This document shows positions 44,642 through 53,119 of a stretch of 63,649 nt of DNA, piece by piece (position 1 is the stretch's first letter; the number at the start of each line of letters is the position of its first letter). The notes below the pieces were generated by a model. It made no database searches, had not been told where the DNA came from, and saw only the letters and a program-made list of their open reading frames with translations. The position numbers and the translations under genes are program-made. Origin of the DNA: JBKBKC01 sp046294265 (GTDB taxonomy: Bacteria; Pseudomonadota; Alphaproteobacteria; Rhodobacterales; Rhodobacteraceae); contig JBKBKC010000018.1 in assembly GCA_046294265.1 (NCBI GenBank), positions 1 through 63,649 of the forward strand, given 5' to 3'.

Positions 44642-44884
44642 GTGATACCTCTTGTCAGGGCGCATTTCATAGGTCGGGCCACCCCTTCCGCGGCCCGTCC
44701 ACGAGAGGCTGCGCCGGTGCGTGAAATTGCGGAAGGATGCGGCCTTATAGCGATGGTGGCCGGGGATGCAAGGGGCAGGCCGCGCTGTGCGCCAGCGGTC
44801 AGCAGATGTGAGCGGGTGAGGGATTGCCGCAACGCAGCGCCGGCCCCACGTGTCAAGAAATGTCGTCAACAGGAGGTTCTCAAC

Positions 44885-45460
44885 ATGATCCGCACCACCC
44901 TTGCCGCTGCGGCCCTGGCCGTCGCGGGCCTTCCCGCCCTCGCGGCCCCCGAAGCCTACAAGATCGACGCGAGCCACGCGCAGATCGTGTTCAGCTACAA
45001 CCACCTCGGTTATTCCACCGGCTATGGCATGTTCTCGGGTTTCGAGGGCGAGATTGCCTTTGACGCCGAGAATCCCGCCGCCTCGTCGGTCACCGTGTCC
45101 TTTCCCGTCCGCTCGATGCTGACCGGGTGGGAAGCGCGGTTCGAGCATTTCATGTCGCCCGATTTCTTCGGCGCCGCCGGGGATGAGGCGGTCAGCTTTG
45201 CCTCCACCGCCATCGAGGTGACGGGCGAGACCACGGCCAGGATCACCGGCGACCTGACGCTGAACGGTGTGACCAAGCCGGTCGTGCTGGATGCGGTGCT
45301 GAACGCGGCCTCGGTCCACCCGATGGAGGGCAAGCCCTGGGCGGGCTTCTCGGCCACGACCACGCTATTGCGGTCGGACTTCGGGCTGGGGCTGTTTGCG
45401 CCCTTCGTGTCGGATGAGGTGGCGGTGCAGATCTCGCTGGAGGCGATGAAGGCCGAATGA
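44885..45460 (+). CDS. YceI-family periplasmic protein
   Basis: This 191-residue protein has a signal peptide (MIRTTLAAAALAVAGLPALA) and the YceI lipocalin-like barrel: YKIDASHAQIVFSYNHLG, FSGFEGEIAFD, ITGDLTLNGVTKPVVLDAVL and LRSDFGLG. It follows GGAGG. The family binds polyisoprenoid or quinone-like lipids. A strong terminator follows. It converges with a cytochrome-YceI fusion. Confidence 0.92.
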   Translation: MIRTTLAAAALAVAGLPALAAPEAYKIDASHAQIVFSYNHLGYSTGYGMFSGFEGEIAFDAENPAASSVTVSFPVRSMLTGWEARFEHFMSPDFFGAAGDEAVSFASTAIEVTGETTARITGDLTLNGVTKPVVLDAVLNAASVHPMEGKPWAGFSATTTLLRSDFGLGLFAPFVSDEVAVQISLEAMKAE

Positions 45461-45484
45461 TCGGCGCGTGAACAGCATGACAAA

Positions 45485-45513
45485 GGCCGCCCGGGATCCC
45501 GGGCGGCCCTTTT
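45485..45513 (+). terminator. Strong intrinsic terminator after yceI
   Basis: GGCCGCCCGGGATCCCGGGC plus GGCC makes a 12-base perfect GC stem followed by CTTTTC. It lies 25 bases past the stop and can serve the convergent gene in part. Confidence 0.88.
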
Positions 45514-45532
45514 CCCGTGTTGAACGCCAAGG

Positions 45533-46711
45533 CTATGACCGTGTTGCCGTCAGGGTCACCGCCACGATCACCTCGAAACCCACCGTCCCCGCATCGGCAT
45601 AGGCTTGCCCGATGCCGAAATCGCGGCGGTCCAGCGTGGTGGTGCCCGTCATCCGCGCGGTGTTGCCAAGGATCTCCAGCGTAAATGGCAGGGTGACCGG
45701 CAGGGTCCGCCCCGTCAGGGTCAGCGAGCCCGCCGCCACATGCCCCTCCCCATCGCGGGCGATGGCGGCGGCAAAGATCGCCGTGGGGTGGCGGGCCGCA
45801 TCCAGGAATTCCGCCCCCCTCGCCTGCTCCGTCACCGCCCCCAGCGTGAGGGATCCCACGTCGATCGCCACTTCCACCCGCCCGGTGCCGGTGTCCGCGT
45901 CAAAGGTGATCTCCGCCGTCCAGCGGTCGAAACGGCCCTCCACCGTGGCCCCCATCTGGCGCAGCGTGAAGGTCAGCCGCCCCTCGGCCACCTGCCAGTT
46001 CCCGGCGCCGGCGGCCACCGGGGCCGGCACCGCCACCGCCTGCGGCGCCCCCGACAGCGCCACCGCCAGCCCCGCCCCCGCAGCATAGACCGCCAGCGCC
46101 GCCAGCACCGGCCCCCGCCCCCGGTGCGGCCGGGGCGCGGCCGGGGCCGGGGTGCCGCGCCACATCCGCGCCAGCGTCGCATCCCGGTCGATCACCGCAT
46201 GTTTCACCGCCCCCGCGATGTGCAGCATGAGCGACGCCACCAGCAGTTTCGTGAACACCCAGTGCAGCGCCCCCGCGACCTGCGCCACCTCGCCCGATTT
46301 CGGCACCAGCGGCAGGTCCTGCCCCAACGGCCACAGGATCGGCGCGAACCCGGTCGTGGCCGCGTGATGCACCCATCCCGACAGCGGCACCGCCACGAGG
46401 CTTGCATAAAGCATCCAGTGCACCGCCTCGGCCGCCCGCGTCTCCCATCTCCGGTCGGGGTGCAGGGGGGCGGGGCGGGGCTGCGTGATGGCCCAGAGGA
46501 TGCGCACCAGCGCCACAAGGAACGCCGCCATCCCCACCGTCTTGTGCAGCGAAAACACCTGCGCCTTCCACGCGAGGGCCGCGGACGTGTCGTAGGGCAG
46601 GCCGTTGGCATAGACCCCCAGCGGGATCGCCGTCAGGATCAGCAGCGCGGTCAGCCAATGCAGGCTGCGCGCCACCGCGCCATAGCTTTGCAGGGAATTG
46701 GTCAGCGCCAT
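45533..46711 (-). CDS. Cytochrome b561 fused to a YceI domain
   Basis: This 392-residue protein joins a four-helix b561-type cytochrome (SLHWLTALLILTAIPLGVYA; histidines in HWL, SLHKTVG, VHWMLY, MLHIAGAVKHAVIDRD) of about 185 residues to a further membrane segment and a YceI barrel (about 235-392: RLTFTLRQMGATVEGRFDRW, GSLTLTGRTLPVTLPFTLE). Such fusions suggest electron flow from a quinone-like ligand of YceI to haem b or the reverse. It is convergent with a separate yceI gene. Confidence 0.9.
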   Translation of the reverse strand: MALTNSLQSYGAVARSLHWLTALLILTAIPLGVYANGLPYDTSAALAWKAQVFSLHKTVGMAAFLVALVRILWAITQPRPAPLHPDRRWETRAAEAVHWMLYASLVAVPLSGWVHHAATTGFAPILWPLGQDLPLVPKSGEVAQVAGALHWVFTKLLVASLMLHIAGAVKHAVIDRDATLARMWRGTPAPAAPRPHRGRGPVLAALAVYAAGAGLAVALSGAPQAVAVPAPVAAGAGNWQVAEGRLTFTLRQMGATVEGRFDRWTAEITFDADTGTGRVEVAIDVGSLTLGAVTEQARGAEFLDAARHPTAIFAAAIARDGEGHVAAGSLTLTGRTLPVTLPFTLEILGNTARMTGTTTLDRRDFGIGQAYADAGTVGFEVIVAVTLTATRS

Positions 46712-46842
46712 CGCGGCCTCCGTTGTGCAACCGCCGCAAAATTAGGTCCTGCCCTCCCCCGCGCAAAGGGCAACACCCGCACAGGGCTTGTGCGCCACCG
46801 GGGGCGCGGGCTAGGACGGGACAACACGAAGGGGATCACATC

Positions 46843-47775
46843 ATGGCACGCGCATTCGTCTTTCCGGGGCAGGGGGCGCAGGTGATCGGCATGGGCCGCG
46901 CCCTGGCCGACACCTGGGCAGAGGCCCGCGCGGTGTTCGACGAGGTGGACGACGCCCTCGACCAGAACCTCTCGGCCCTGATCTGGGAGGGCGACATCGA
47001 AACGCTGACCCTCACCCAGAACGCCCAGCCCGCCCTGATGGCCACCTCCATGGCCGCCATCCGGGCGCTGGCGGCCGAGGGGATGGCGCTGGACGGCACC
47101 GCCGATTTCGTGGCCGGGCACAGCCTGGGCGAATATTCCGCGCTTTGTGCGGCGGGCGCGCTGACGCTGGCCGATACCGCGCGCCTGCTGCGCATCCGCG
47201 GCATGGCGATGCAAGAGGCGGTGCCGGTGGGCGTGGGCGCGATGGCGGCCCTTCTGGGCCTCGATTTCACCACCGCGACCGAGGTCGCCGCCGAGGCGGC
47301 ACAGGGCGAGGTCTGCCAGGCCGCCAACGACAACGATCCCGCGCAGGTGGTCGTCTCGGGCCACCGCGGCGCGGTCGAACGCGCGCTGGAAATCGCCAGG
47401 GCGCGCGGGGCCAAGCGCGCGATCCTGCTGCCCGTCTCGGCCCCCTTCCACTGCGCGCTGATGCAGCCCGCCGCCGCGCGCATGGCCGAGGCGCTGGCTG
47501 AGGTGGTGATCTCGCCCCCCGTGGTGCCCGTGGTGGTGAACGTGCGCGCCGAGGCGGTGACCGAACCCGACCGCTTTCGCGACCTTCTGGTGGCGCAGGT
47601 CACCGGGGCCGTGCGCTGGCGCGAAAGCGTGGACTGGATGGCGCGGGCGGGCGTGACGGAATACTGGGAGATTGGCGCGGGCAAGGCCCTGTCGGGCATG
47701 ATCCGCCGCATCCAGAAAGATGCCGCCACGCGCACGGTGGGCGCGCCCGGGGATGTGGCGGGGGCGCGGGGCTGA
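46843..47775 (+). CDS. fabD: Malonyl-CoA:ACP transacylase
   Basis: This 310-residue enzyme loads malonyl groups onto ACP. It shows FVFPGQGAQVIGMGR, the nucleophile in AGHSLGEYSAL, VCQAANDNDPAQVVVSG and the active-site His in VSAPFHCALMQPA. The ATG at 46843 follows AAGGGGA. It starts a fatty acid synthesis run with fabG and acpP. Confidence 0.96.
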   Translation: MARAFVFPGQGAQVIGMGRALADTWAEARAVFDEVDDALDQNLSALIWEGDIETLTLTQNAQPALMATSMAAIRALAAEGMALDGTADFVAGHSLGEYSALCAAGALTLADTARLLRIRGMAMQEAVPVGVGAMAALLGLDFTTATEVAAEAAQGEVCQAANDNDPAQVVVSGHRGAVERALEIARARGAKRAILLPVSAPFHCALMQPAAARMAEALAEVVISPPVVPVVVNVRAEAVTEPDRFRDLLVAQVTGAVRWRESVDWMARAGVTEYWEIGAGKALSGMIRRIQKDAATRTVGAPGDVAGARG

Positions 47776-47989
47776 GGGCGGGCGCCCCCCTCCCCATCCC
47801 TCCCCCACTCCCCATCCCTCCCCCACGAGGGGGGAGGGAGGTGCCTCGCGGCCGAAGGCTGGCGCGTCTGCCCCGGGCATGTCCGTTTCGCCAACTTCCG
47901 CCGATCCGGCCCGATTGATAGCTCAAAGGTGGTGATGCCTGGGCGGGCCTGCTAAGGGGCGCCCGAAAGCGGCGGCCACGGGGGAAAAT

Positions 47990-48727
47990 ATGTTCGATCT
48001 GACGGGAAAATGCGCGCTGGTCACCGGCGCGTCAGGCGGAATCGGCGGCGAGATCGCGCGCGTGCTGCATGGCGCGGGCGCGGTCGTGGGCCTGTCGGGC
48101 ACGCGCGAGGGGCCGCTGGCAGCCCTTGCCGGCGACCTGGGCGGGCGGGTGCATGTGCTGCCCTGCGACCTTTCCGACCCCGCCGCCGTCGAGGCGCTGC
48201 CAAAGGCCGCGGCCGAGGCGATGGGGTCGGTGGACATCCTGGTGAACAACGCGGGCATCACCCGCGACGGGCTGATGCTGCGGATGTCCGATGACGATTG
48301 GCAATCGGTGATCGACGTGAACCTGACGGCGGCGTTCCGCCTGTCGCGCGCTGCCCTGCGCGGGATGATGAAATCCCGCTGGGGCCGCATCGTCAACATC
48401 ACCTCGGTCGTGGGCACCGGCGGAAACCCCGGACAGGCCAACTACGCCGCCGCCAAGGCGGGCCTTGTGGGCATGTCGAAGTCGCTGGCGGGCGAGGTCG
48501 CCAGCCGCAACATCACGGTGAACTGCGTGGCCCCCGGCTTTATCGCCACCGCGATGACCGACAAGCTGACCGAGGATCAGAAAAAGGGTCTCTTGTCCGG
48601 CGTTCCCGCGGGGCGGATGGGCGAGGCGGCCGAGGTCGCGGCGGCGGTGCTCTATCTCGCGAGTGCGGAGGCCGGCTATGTCACCGGAGCCACGCTGCAC
48701 GTCAACGGTGGCATGGCGATGATCTGA
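47990..48727 (+). CDS. fabG: 3-oxoacyl-ACP reductase
   Basis: This 245-residue short-chain dehydrogenase has the NADPH motif VTGASGGIGGEIAR, NNAGITRDGLMLRM, and the catalytic Ser-Tyr-Lys set (ITSVVGTGGNPGQANYAAAK). It ends YVTGATLHVNGGMAM, the family ending. The 214 bases before it contain tandem TCCCCATCCCTCCCCCAC units and a GC hairpin but no gene. Confidence 0.97.
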   Translation: MFDLTGKCALVTGASGGIGGEIARVLHGAGAVVGLSGTREGPLAALAGDLGGRVHVLPCDLSDPAAVEALPKAAAEAMGSVDILVNNAGITRDGLMLRMSDDDWQSVIDVNLTAAFRLSRAALRGMMKSRWGRIVNITSVVGTGGNPGQANYAAAKAGLVGMSKSLAGEVASRNITVNCVAPGFIATAMTDKLTEDQKKGLLSGVPAGRMGEAAEVAAAVLYLASAEAGYVTGATLHVNGGMAMI

Positions 48728-48753
48728 GGCCCGCCGAGGTGTCGGGAAAGGGT

Positions 48754-48782
48754 TTGCCTTGGTCACGGGCGCTTGCTATAGG
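48754..48782 (+). promoter_or_regulatory. Likely sigma-70-type promoter of acpP
   Basis: TTGCCT, a 17-base spacer and TATAGG lie about 120 bases before acpP. Spacing and sequence fit a housekeeping promoter, giving acpP its own transcript besides read-through from fabG. Confidence 0.6.
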
Positions 48783-48905
48783 CGCGCTGGACTCGCCCAG
48801 AGGCAGCAGCCGGTGGGAGACGGGGCAGAACCGCCACACGGCGCCGCCCCTCGGGAACTGGGACAGACGGACCGGGACTTTGTGCCCGCAGCAAGAGGAC
48901 TTAAC

Positions 48906-49142
48906 ATGAGCGACATCGCCGACCGCGTGAAGAAAATCGTCGTCGAGCATCTGGGCGTCGAAGAGGACAAGGTGACCGAGAATGCCTCGTTCATCGACGA
49001 CCTCGGCGCCGACAGCCTCGACACGGTCGAGCTGGTGATGGCTTTCGAAGAGGAATTCGGAATCGAGATTCCCGACGACGCCGCCGAAACCATCCAGACC
49101 TTCGGCGACGCCGTAAAGTTCATCTCCGAAGCGCAGGCCTGA
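48906..49142 (+). CDS. acpP: Acyl carrier protein
   Basis: This 78-residue acidic protein holds the phosphopantetheine site in FIDDLGADSLDTVELVMAFE (Ser of DSL) and the usual helices IADRVKKIVVEHLGV and EIPDDAAETIQTFGDAV. It carries acyl chains in fatty acid synthesis. Position after fabD and fabG is standard. Confidence 0.98.
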   Translation: MSDIADRVKKIVVEHLGVEEDKVTENASFIDDLGADSLDTVELVMAFEEEFGIEIPDDAAETIQTFGDAVKFISEAQA

Positions 49143-49271
49143 GAGCAGCGCATCCGCAGGCAGATCGGGGGGCGTCCTTTTGCATGGCGGCGCCCGAATG
49201 CTACGAAGAGGTAAGTGTTAGGAAAAGGTAAATCTTCGACGCCAAGCGTTTGATATCTTTGGGCGCGGAAC

Positions 49272-49290
49272 ATGTCCCACGGTGGGACAT
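49272..49290. promoter_or_regulatory. Perfect palindrome ATGTCCCAC-G-GTGGGACAT, copy 2
   Basis: A 19-base perfect inverted repeat 14 bases beyond the DUF815 stop. The core is shared with 29518-29532; both are followed on the minus strand by AAGAT..ATCAA-like bases at the same distance. Confidence 0.55.
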
Positions 49291-49303
49291 CTGCCCTGCG
49301 CGG

Positions 49304-50146
49304 TTAGACCCTGACGCCGTGCCGTGCCGCCAGATCCGTGAAGAACTGCCAGGCGACCCGCCCCGACCGCGCGCCGCGCGTGGCCTGCCACTCGATCGCT
49401 TCGGCCCGCAGCGTGCCCTCGTCCACGGCCACGCCATGGGCGGCGCAATAGCCCCGGATCATCTCCAGATACTCGTCCTGGCTGCAGGGGTGAAACCCCA
49501 GCCACAGCCCGAACCGGTCCGACAGCGACACCTTCTCTTCCACCGCCTCCGAGGGGCTGATCGCGCTGGACCGCTCGTTCTCGATCATGTCGCGGGGCAT
49601 CAGGTGGCGCCGGTTCGACGTGGCGTAGAAGATCACGTTGCCGGGCCGCCCCTCGATCCCGCCATCCAGCACGGCCTTCAGGGATTTGTAATGCTGGTCG
49701 TCATGGCTGAACGACAGGTCGTCACAGAACAGGATGAACCGCCGGTCCCCCGCCCCCCGCAGGTGGCGCAGAAGGCGGGTGACCGAGGGCAGGTCATCGC
49801 GGCTCAACTCCACCAGCGTCAGCGCGAGCCCCGAAGCCCGCACCGCATGATGCACCGCCTTGACCAGCGACGACTTGCCCATCCCCCGCGCGCCCCACAA
49901 CAGGGCGTTGTTGGCCGGCAGCCCCGCCGCGAAATGGCGCGTGTTCTCCATCAGGATGTCGCGCGCCCGGTTCACGCCCACCAGCAGCGACAGGTCCACG
50001 CGGGCCACCTCGGCAACAGGTTCCAGACGGTCCGGCCCGGTGTGCCAGACAAAGGCATCTGCCGCCGCAAAGTCAGGGGCAGGGACGGGCGGGGGGCTCA
50101 TCCGTTCCAGCGCCGCGGCGATCCGGGCCAAGGGGGCGGCGGTCAT
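49304..50146 (-). CDS. DUF815 AAA-type ATPase
   Basis: This 280-residue protein has a Walker A (LLWGARGMGKSSLVKA), Walker B-like FILFCDDLSFSHDD, and IFYATSNRRHLMPRDM, all DUF815 hallmarks, with FGLWLGFHPCSQDEYLEMI near the end. It overlaps the tatC stop by 4 bases and is the last gene of the tat operon. The function of DUF815 is not established. Confidence 0.9.
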   Translation of the reverse strand: MTAAPLARIAAALERMSPPPVPAPDFAAADAFVWHTGPDRLEPVAEVARVDLSLLVGVNRARDILMENTRHFAAGLPANNALLWGARGMGKSSLVKAVHHAVRASGLALTLVELSRDDLPSVTRLLRHLRGAGDRRFILFCDDLSFSHDDQHYKSLKAVLDGGIEGRPGNVIFYATSNRRHLMPRDMIENERSSAISPSEAVEEKVSLSDRFGLWLGFHPCSQDEYLEMIRGYCAAHGVAVDEGTLRAEAIEWQATRGARSGRVAWQFFTDLAARHGVRV

Positions 50147-51036
50147 GCCTTGCCCTTTTCGCCGACCTCGTCCTCCGGCTCGTCATCGACCCAGAGCCCC
50201 TCGGCCCGCAGCCGCGCCTCGCGCCGCCGCTCGATGCCGGTGACAAGGAAGATCGACACCTCGTACAGGCCATAGACCACGGTGAACAGGATGACCTGGG
50301 TGATCACGTCCGGGGGCGTCACTACGGCGGCCAGCACCAGGATGCCGACCATCGCGTATTTCCGCGTGGACCGCAGCCCGCGCGCCGACACCAGCCCCGC
50401 CTTGCCCATCAGCGTCAAGAGGACCGGCAGTTGAAAGCAGATCCCGAAGGCCATGATGAACTTGGTGGTCAGCGACAGATATTCCTCCATCGAACCCTGA
50501 AACAGGATCCCTGCCGTGCCCGCTGCTGCCGGGCCAATACCGGGGAGCGCTGCGTCGCCCGGGGCAGGGACGGCGGGAAGGCCCAACTGCTGGAAGTTCA
50601 GGAAAAAGTCGAAGGCGAGCGGCAGCACACCGAAAAAGGCAAAGGCCGCCCCGAGCGCGAACATGATCGGCGAGGCGATCAGGAAGGGCAGGAACGCCCC
50701 CTTTTCCGATTTATAGAGCCCGGGCGCCACGAACCGCCACATCTGAAAGGCGATGATCGGAAAGGCCAGGGCAAAGCCCCCCATCAGCGAGATGCGGATG
50801 GCGACAAAGAACCCTTCCTGCAGCTTGATCAGATAAAGGCCGCATTCCTGACCGCGCTCGGCCAGGCCGTTGCAGATCGGCTGAGTCAGGACGTTGAAGA
50901 TCGGGTTCCAGACGGTGAAGCAGATCACCATGCCGACCAGGAAGGCCAGCACCGACTTGATCAACCGGTTGCGCAGTTCGGCCAGGTGCTCGATCAGCGG
51001 GGCGGAACTGTCGTCGATGTCGTCAGGATGGCTCAT
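50143..51036 (-). CDS. tatC: Sec-independent translocase protein TatC
   Basis: This 297-residue protein has six membrane helices and TatC signatures: LIEHLAELRNRLIKSVLAF (twin-Arg signal contact), FLPFLIASPIMFALGAAFAF, and KFIMAFGICFQLPVLLTLMG. A 30-residue Ala/Pro/Gly insertion (LPAVPAPGDAALPGIGP) lies in the second periplasmic loop. It overlaps tatB by 4 bases. Confidence 0.97.
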   Translation of the reverse strand: MSHPDDIDDSSAPLIEHLAELRNRLIKSVLAFLVGMVICFTVWNPIFNVLTQPICNGLAERGQECGLYLIKLQEGFFVAIRISLMGGFALAFPIIAFQMWRFVAPGLYKSEKGAFLPFLIASPIMFALGAAFAFFGVLPLAFDFFLNFQQLGLPAVPAPGDAALPGIGPAAAGTAGILFQGSMEEYLSLTTKFIMAFGICFQLPVLLTLMGKAGLVSARGLRSTRKYAMVGILVLAAVVTPPDVITQVILFTVVYGLYEVSIFLVTGIERRREARLRAEGLWVDDEPEDEVGEKGKA

Positions 51037-51560
51037 GCGTCATCGCCTTTCGGAGCCGCGGTGCGGGCGGCCTCGACCGCCGCCGCCCGCTTGGCCGCCT
51101 GCGCCTCCGCCAGCGCCTGCGTTGCCGGGCCCATGGGGCGGGCGGGGGCGGGCGGTGGTGCGGCAGAGGGTTCTACGGCACCGGGGTCCGGCGTCGCGGC
51201 CGCTGCGGGCTTTGGCCCCAGGGCCGTGACGGGGGCCGCCGCCGTGGCCGCCTTGCCCGATGCCCCCGGCTTGGCCGCTTTCAGCGGATCCCAGCTTTCG
51301 AACTTGCGCGCGGCTTCCTTCACCGCGTCCATGCCCGATGTCGGCATGTTGGCCGCGTTTCGGATGTCCTTGGCCATGTCCTTGACGCCGGACTCGTCCG
51401 CCGCCGCCTCCATCGCGCGGGAAAACTCGCGCGCCATCCCGCGCGCTTTGGCGGTGAACCGCCCCAGCGTGCGGAACATTTCGGGCAGGTCCTTGGGGCC
51501 GATCACGATCAGCGCCACGATCCCGATGAGCAGAAGCTCGGTCCAGCCGATGTCGAACAT
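51033..51560 (-). CDS. tatB: Sec-independent translocase protein TatB
   Basis: This 175-residue protein starts MFDIGWTELLLIGIVALIVI with GPKDLPEMFRTLGRF, the TatB transmembrane and amphipathic helices, then a long Ala/Pro-rich tail. It is between tatA and tatC. Confidence 0.95.
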   Translation of the reverse strand: MFDIGWTELLLIGIVALIVIGPKDLPEMFRTLGRFTAKARGMAREFSRAMEAAADESGVKDMAKDIRNAANMPTSGMDAVKEAARKFESWDPLKAAKPGASGKAATAAAPVTALGPKPAAAATPDPGAVEPSAAPPPAPARPMGPATQALAEAQAAKRAAAVEAARTAAPKGDDA

Positions 51561-51601
51561 ATGTCACCCGATGCGGAAAAGGGGTCAGGCTTCGTCGTTG
51601 T

Positions 51602-51826
51602 TCAGGTCTTGTCGCGGGCCTGGCTGGGGTCGGTCTCGGGTGTCACGTCGCGCGCGGCGGCTGCGTTCTTTTCGATTTCGGAGGTTTCCTCCTTCACGCC
51701 GCGCTTGAAGGCGGTGATGCCCTTGCCGACCTCGCCCATCAGCGACGAGATCTTGCCGCGCCCAAAGAGCACGAGCACGACGACGGCGATCAAAAGAAGG
51801 CCGGGAAGGCCGATGTTGTTCAGCAT
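51602..51826 (-). CDS. tatA: Sec-independent translocase protein TatA
   Basis: This 74-residue protein has the TatA layout: N-terminal helix GLPGLLLIAVVVLVLFGRGK, then SSLMGEVGKGITAFKRGVKE amphipathic helix and a charged tail. It is the first gene of the tat operon and diverges from the HTH gene at 51990. Confidence 0.96.
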   Translation of the reverse strand: MLNNIGLPGLLLIAVVVLVLFGRGKISSLMGEVGKGITAFKRGVKEETSEIEKNAAAARDVTPETDPSQARDKT

Positions 51827-51928
51827 TGGGTCTCTCCCAAGGGAATGCCCGGATGGGGCGTTATGAACAGAGGTCTAGTCGCATCGCTGGGGAGAGGCCA
51901 AGCCCTTCTGCGGATCGAGACGCACCCA

Positions 51929-51948
51929 ACTGACAGTATTTTGTCAGT
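51929..51948. promoter_or_regulatory. Inverted-repeat operator before the YafY-like gene
   Basis: ACTGACA-GTATTT-TGTCAGT is a perfect 7+7 inverted repeat, 41 bases before the HTH start and about 100 bases before tatA. Its place and form fit autoregulation by the HTH protein. Confidence 0.6.
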
Positions 51949-51989
51949 AGCGGTTGACCCCAAGGCATGTCCGGGGAATTCTGTTGCAC

Positions 51990-52349
51990 ATGAAACGCGA
52001 TGACCGATTGTTCGATCTGATCCGCATCCTGCGCGACGGGCGGCTGCACACCGCCGCCGAACTTGCCGCAGCGCTGGGTGTCTCCACACGCACGATCTGG
52101 CGCGACATGGGGGTGATGGCGGCGACGGGGCTCCCGGTCACGGGGGGCAGGGGGCTTGGCTACATCCTGCGCGCGCCTCTGATGCTGCCGCCCACGATGC
52201 TGACGCAGGATGAGCTGGATGCGCTGGTCGAGGGGTTGGGGCTGGTCGCGGCCGGCGAGGGTACGAGGGCACGCGCCGCACGCAGCCTGCTGGCAAAGGT
52301 GGCGACGCTGTTGCCCCAGGCCGGCATCGCGACAGACCCGGGCGGCTGA
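51990..52349 (+). CDS. HTH domain protein, YafY/DeoR type without WYL domain
   Basis: This 119-residue protein begins MKRDDRLFDLIRILRDGRLH with TAAELAAALGVSTRTIWRDM, the HTH_11 fold of YafY-family regulators. Full members have a WYL sensor domain and over 220 residues; here the frame stops soon after PLMLPPTMLTQDELDALVEG, so it keeps only the HTH and part of the linker. A perfect inverted repeat precedes it. It may be a truncated remnant or a standalone repressor. Confidence 0.78.
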   Translation: MKRDDRLFDLIRILRDGRLHTAAELAAALGVSTRTIWRDMGVMAATGLPVTGGRGLGYILRAPLMLPPTMLTQDELDALVEGLGLVAAGEGTRARAARSLLAKVATLLPQAGIATDPGG

Positions 52350-52430
52350 GCTGAGCAGGCCTTTTTTTCGCGCAAGAAAGGGCGGCCGCAGGACGGCCTC
52401 GGAGGCACGTGAAAAACCCGGCGATAGGTG

Positions 52431-52460
52431 CTGGACGCTCTCGGAAACGCTTGCTATAGC
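52431..52460 (+). promoter_or_regulatory. Likely tRNA-Asn promoter
   Basis: CTGGAC, an 18-base spacer and TATAGC end 10 bases before tRNA-Asn. The GCTTGCTATAG block resembles the one before acpP. Confidence 0.5.
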
Positions 52461-52470
52461 AACGCAGTGT

Positions 52471-52545
52471 TCCGGCGTAGCTCAGCGGTAGAGCAGTTGA
52501 CTGTTAATCAATTGGTCGTAGGTTCGATCCCTACCGCCGGAGCCA
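52471..52545 (+). tRNA. tRNA-Asn (anticodon GUU)
   Basis: Acceptor TCCGGCG pairs with CGCCGGA, the D arm GCTCAGCGGTAGAGC and the T arm GGTTCGATCC are present, and CCA is encoded. The loop CTGTTAA reads GTT. From 52501 onward the gene is duplicated at 61823-61867, where an element has integrated at its 3' end without harming it. Confidence 0.97.
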
Positions 52546-52549
52546 AAAA
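52501..52549 (+). other. attL core (3' half of tRNA-Asn)
   Basis: CTGTTAATCAATTGGTCGTA through CGGAGCCAAAAA is repeated at 61823-61871 with a single mismatch (C at 52537, A at 61859). It starts in the anticodon loop, as is usual for tRNA-targeting integrases. Confidence 0.92.
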
Positions 52550-52570
52550 ACCCCTAAAGTCAAGCGGTTA

Positions 52571-52603
52571 ACAGAGGCGGCAAAAGCCGCCTCTGTCGTT
52601 TTT
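52571..52603 (+). terminator. Intrinsic terminator just inside the element
   Basis: ACAGAGGCGGC-AAAA-GCCGCCTCTGT is a perfect 11-base stem followed by CGTTTTT. It now ends the tRNA-Asn transcript, replacing the native downstream sequence. Confidence 0.88.
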
Positions 52604-52608
52604 GGGCC

Positions 52609-52628
52609 TTGTCACCGGATTTGTCACT
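52609..52628 (+). other. Putative integrase arm site, left
   Basis: TTGTCACCGGATTTGTCACT holds two TTGTCAC units 12 bases apart, about 60 bases inside attL. The identical 20 bases occur at 61660-61679, just upstream of the integrase start. Confidence 0.6.
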
Positions 52629-52709
52629 AGATTCTGCCCTCCGACCGCCCGCCAAAGAAAAAGGCCGGAAGCATCGCCCCCGGCCCTCGATCTTGATGGC
52701 TGTCTGTCG

Positions 52710-53096
52710 CTAGGCTGCCGCCTCGGCCATCTGCGCCCGACGCGCCGTCACCTTCGCCTGAAATTCCTCCATCATCTGCAAAAGCATCGCGCTTTCAGCG
52801 TCGTCCAACCGACGCAATGCGCTTCGCAACTTCGCCGTCTCGGCATGCTCTTTTCGATACGCCGCCGCCATGCCCTTCAGGTCGCCGCAGAATAGCCAGT
52901 CCAAACTGGCTCCCTCGTCGCCACACCAGCGGGTCAGATCATCGGTCAGATACACCGCGCCCTTGCGCACCTTAAGCTTGACGGGTTCGACCCCGAACCA
53001 TTCGCAGAATTGAGCGATGCGCGCCTTGATCGCATCGGATGACATGTCGTTGGTCATGCCGGTATCGTTCCCCGGCAAGGGGGTTTGGTCGGTCAT
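52710..53096 (-). CDS. Hypothetical protein of the element
   Basis: This 128-residue protein is not recognised. The first 85 residues (IAQFCEWFGVEPVKLKVRKG, LTDDLTRWCGDEGASLDWLF) are compact; the rest is a charged helix. GGAGAC precedes the ATG. It is divergent from the XRE gene, sharing the operator region, and reads toward the left end. Confidence 0.65.
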   Translation of the reverse strand: MTDQTPLPGNDTGMTNDMSSDAIKARIAQFCEWFGVEPVKLKVRKGAVYLTDDLTRWCGDEGASLDWLFCGDLKGMAAAYRKEHAETAKLRSALRRLDDAESAMLLQMMEEFQAKVTARRAQMAEAAA

Positions 53097-53119
53097 TGCA
53101 ATGTCTCCTTGATTAGATA

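Noticed and set aside
44165..45319. Extended rpsF reading frame of 384 codons
   Set aside because: Homology starts at MPFYEHVF (44641); the upstream part overlaps the yceI gene on the other strand.
47800..47850. Possible CRISPR or regulatory repeat at TCCCCATCCCTCCCCCAC units
   Set aside because: Only two tandem copies without spacers; looks like low-complexity DNA with a nearby hairpin.
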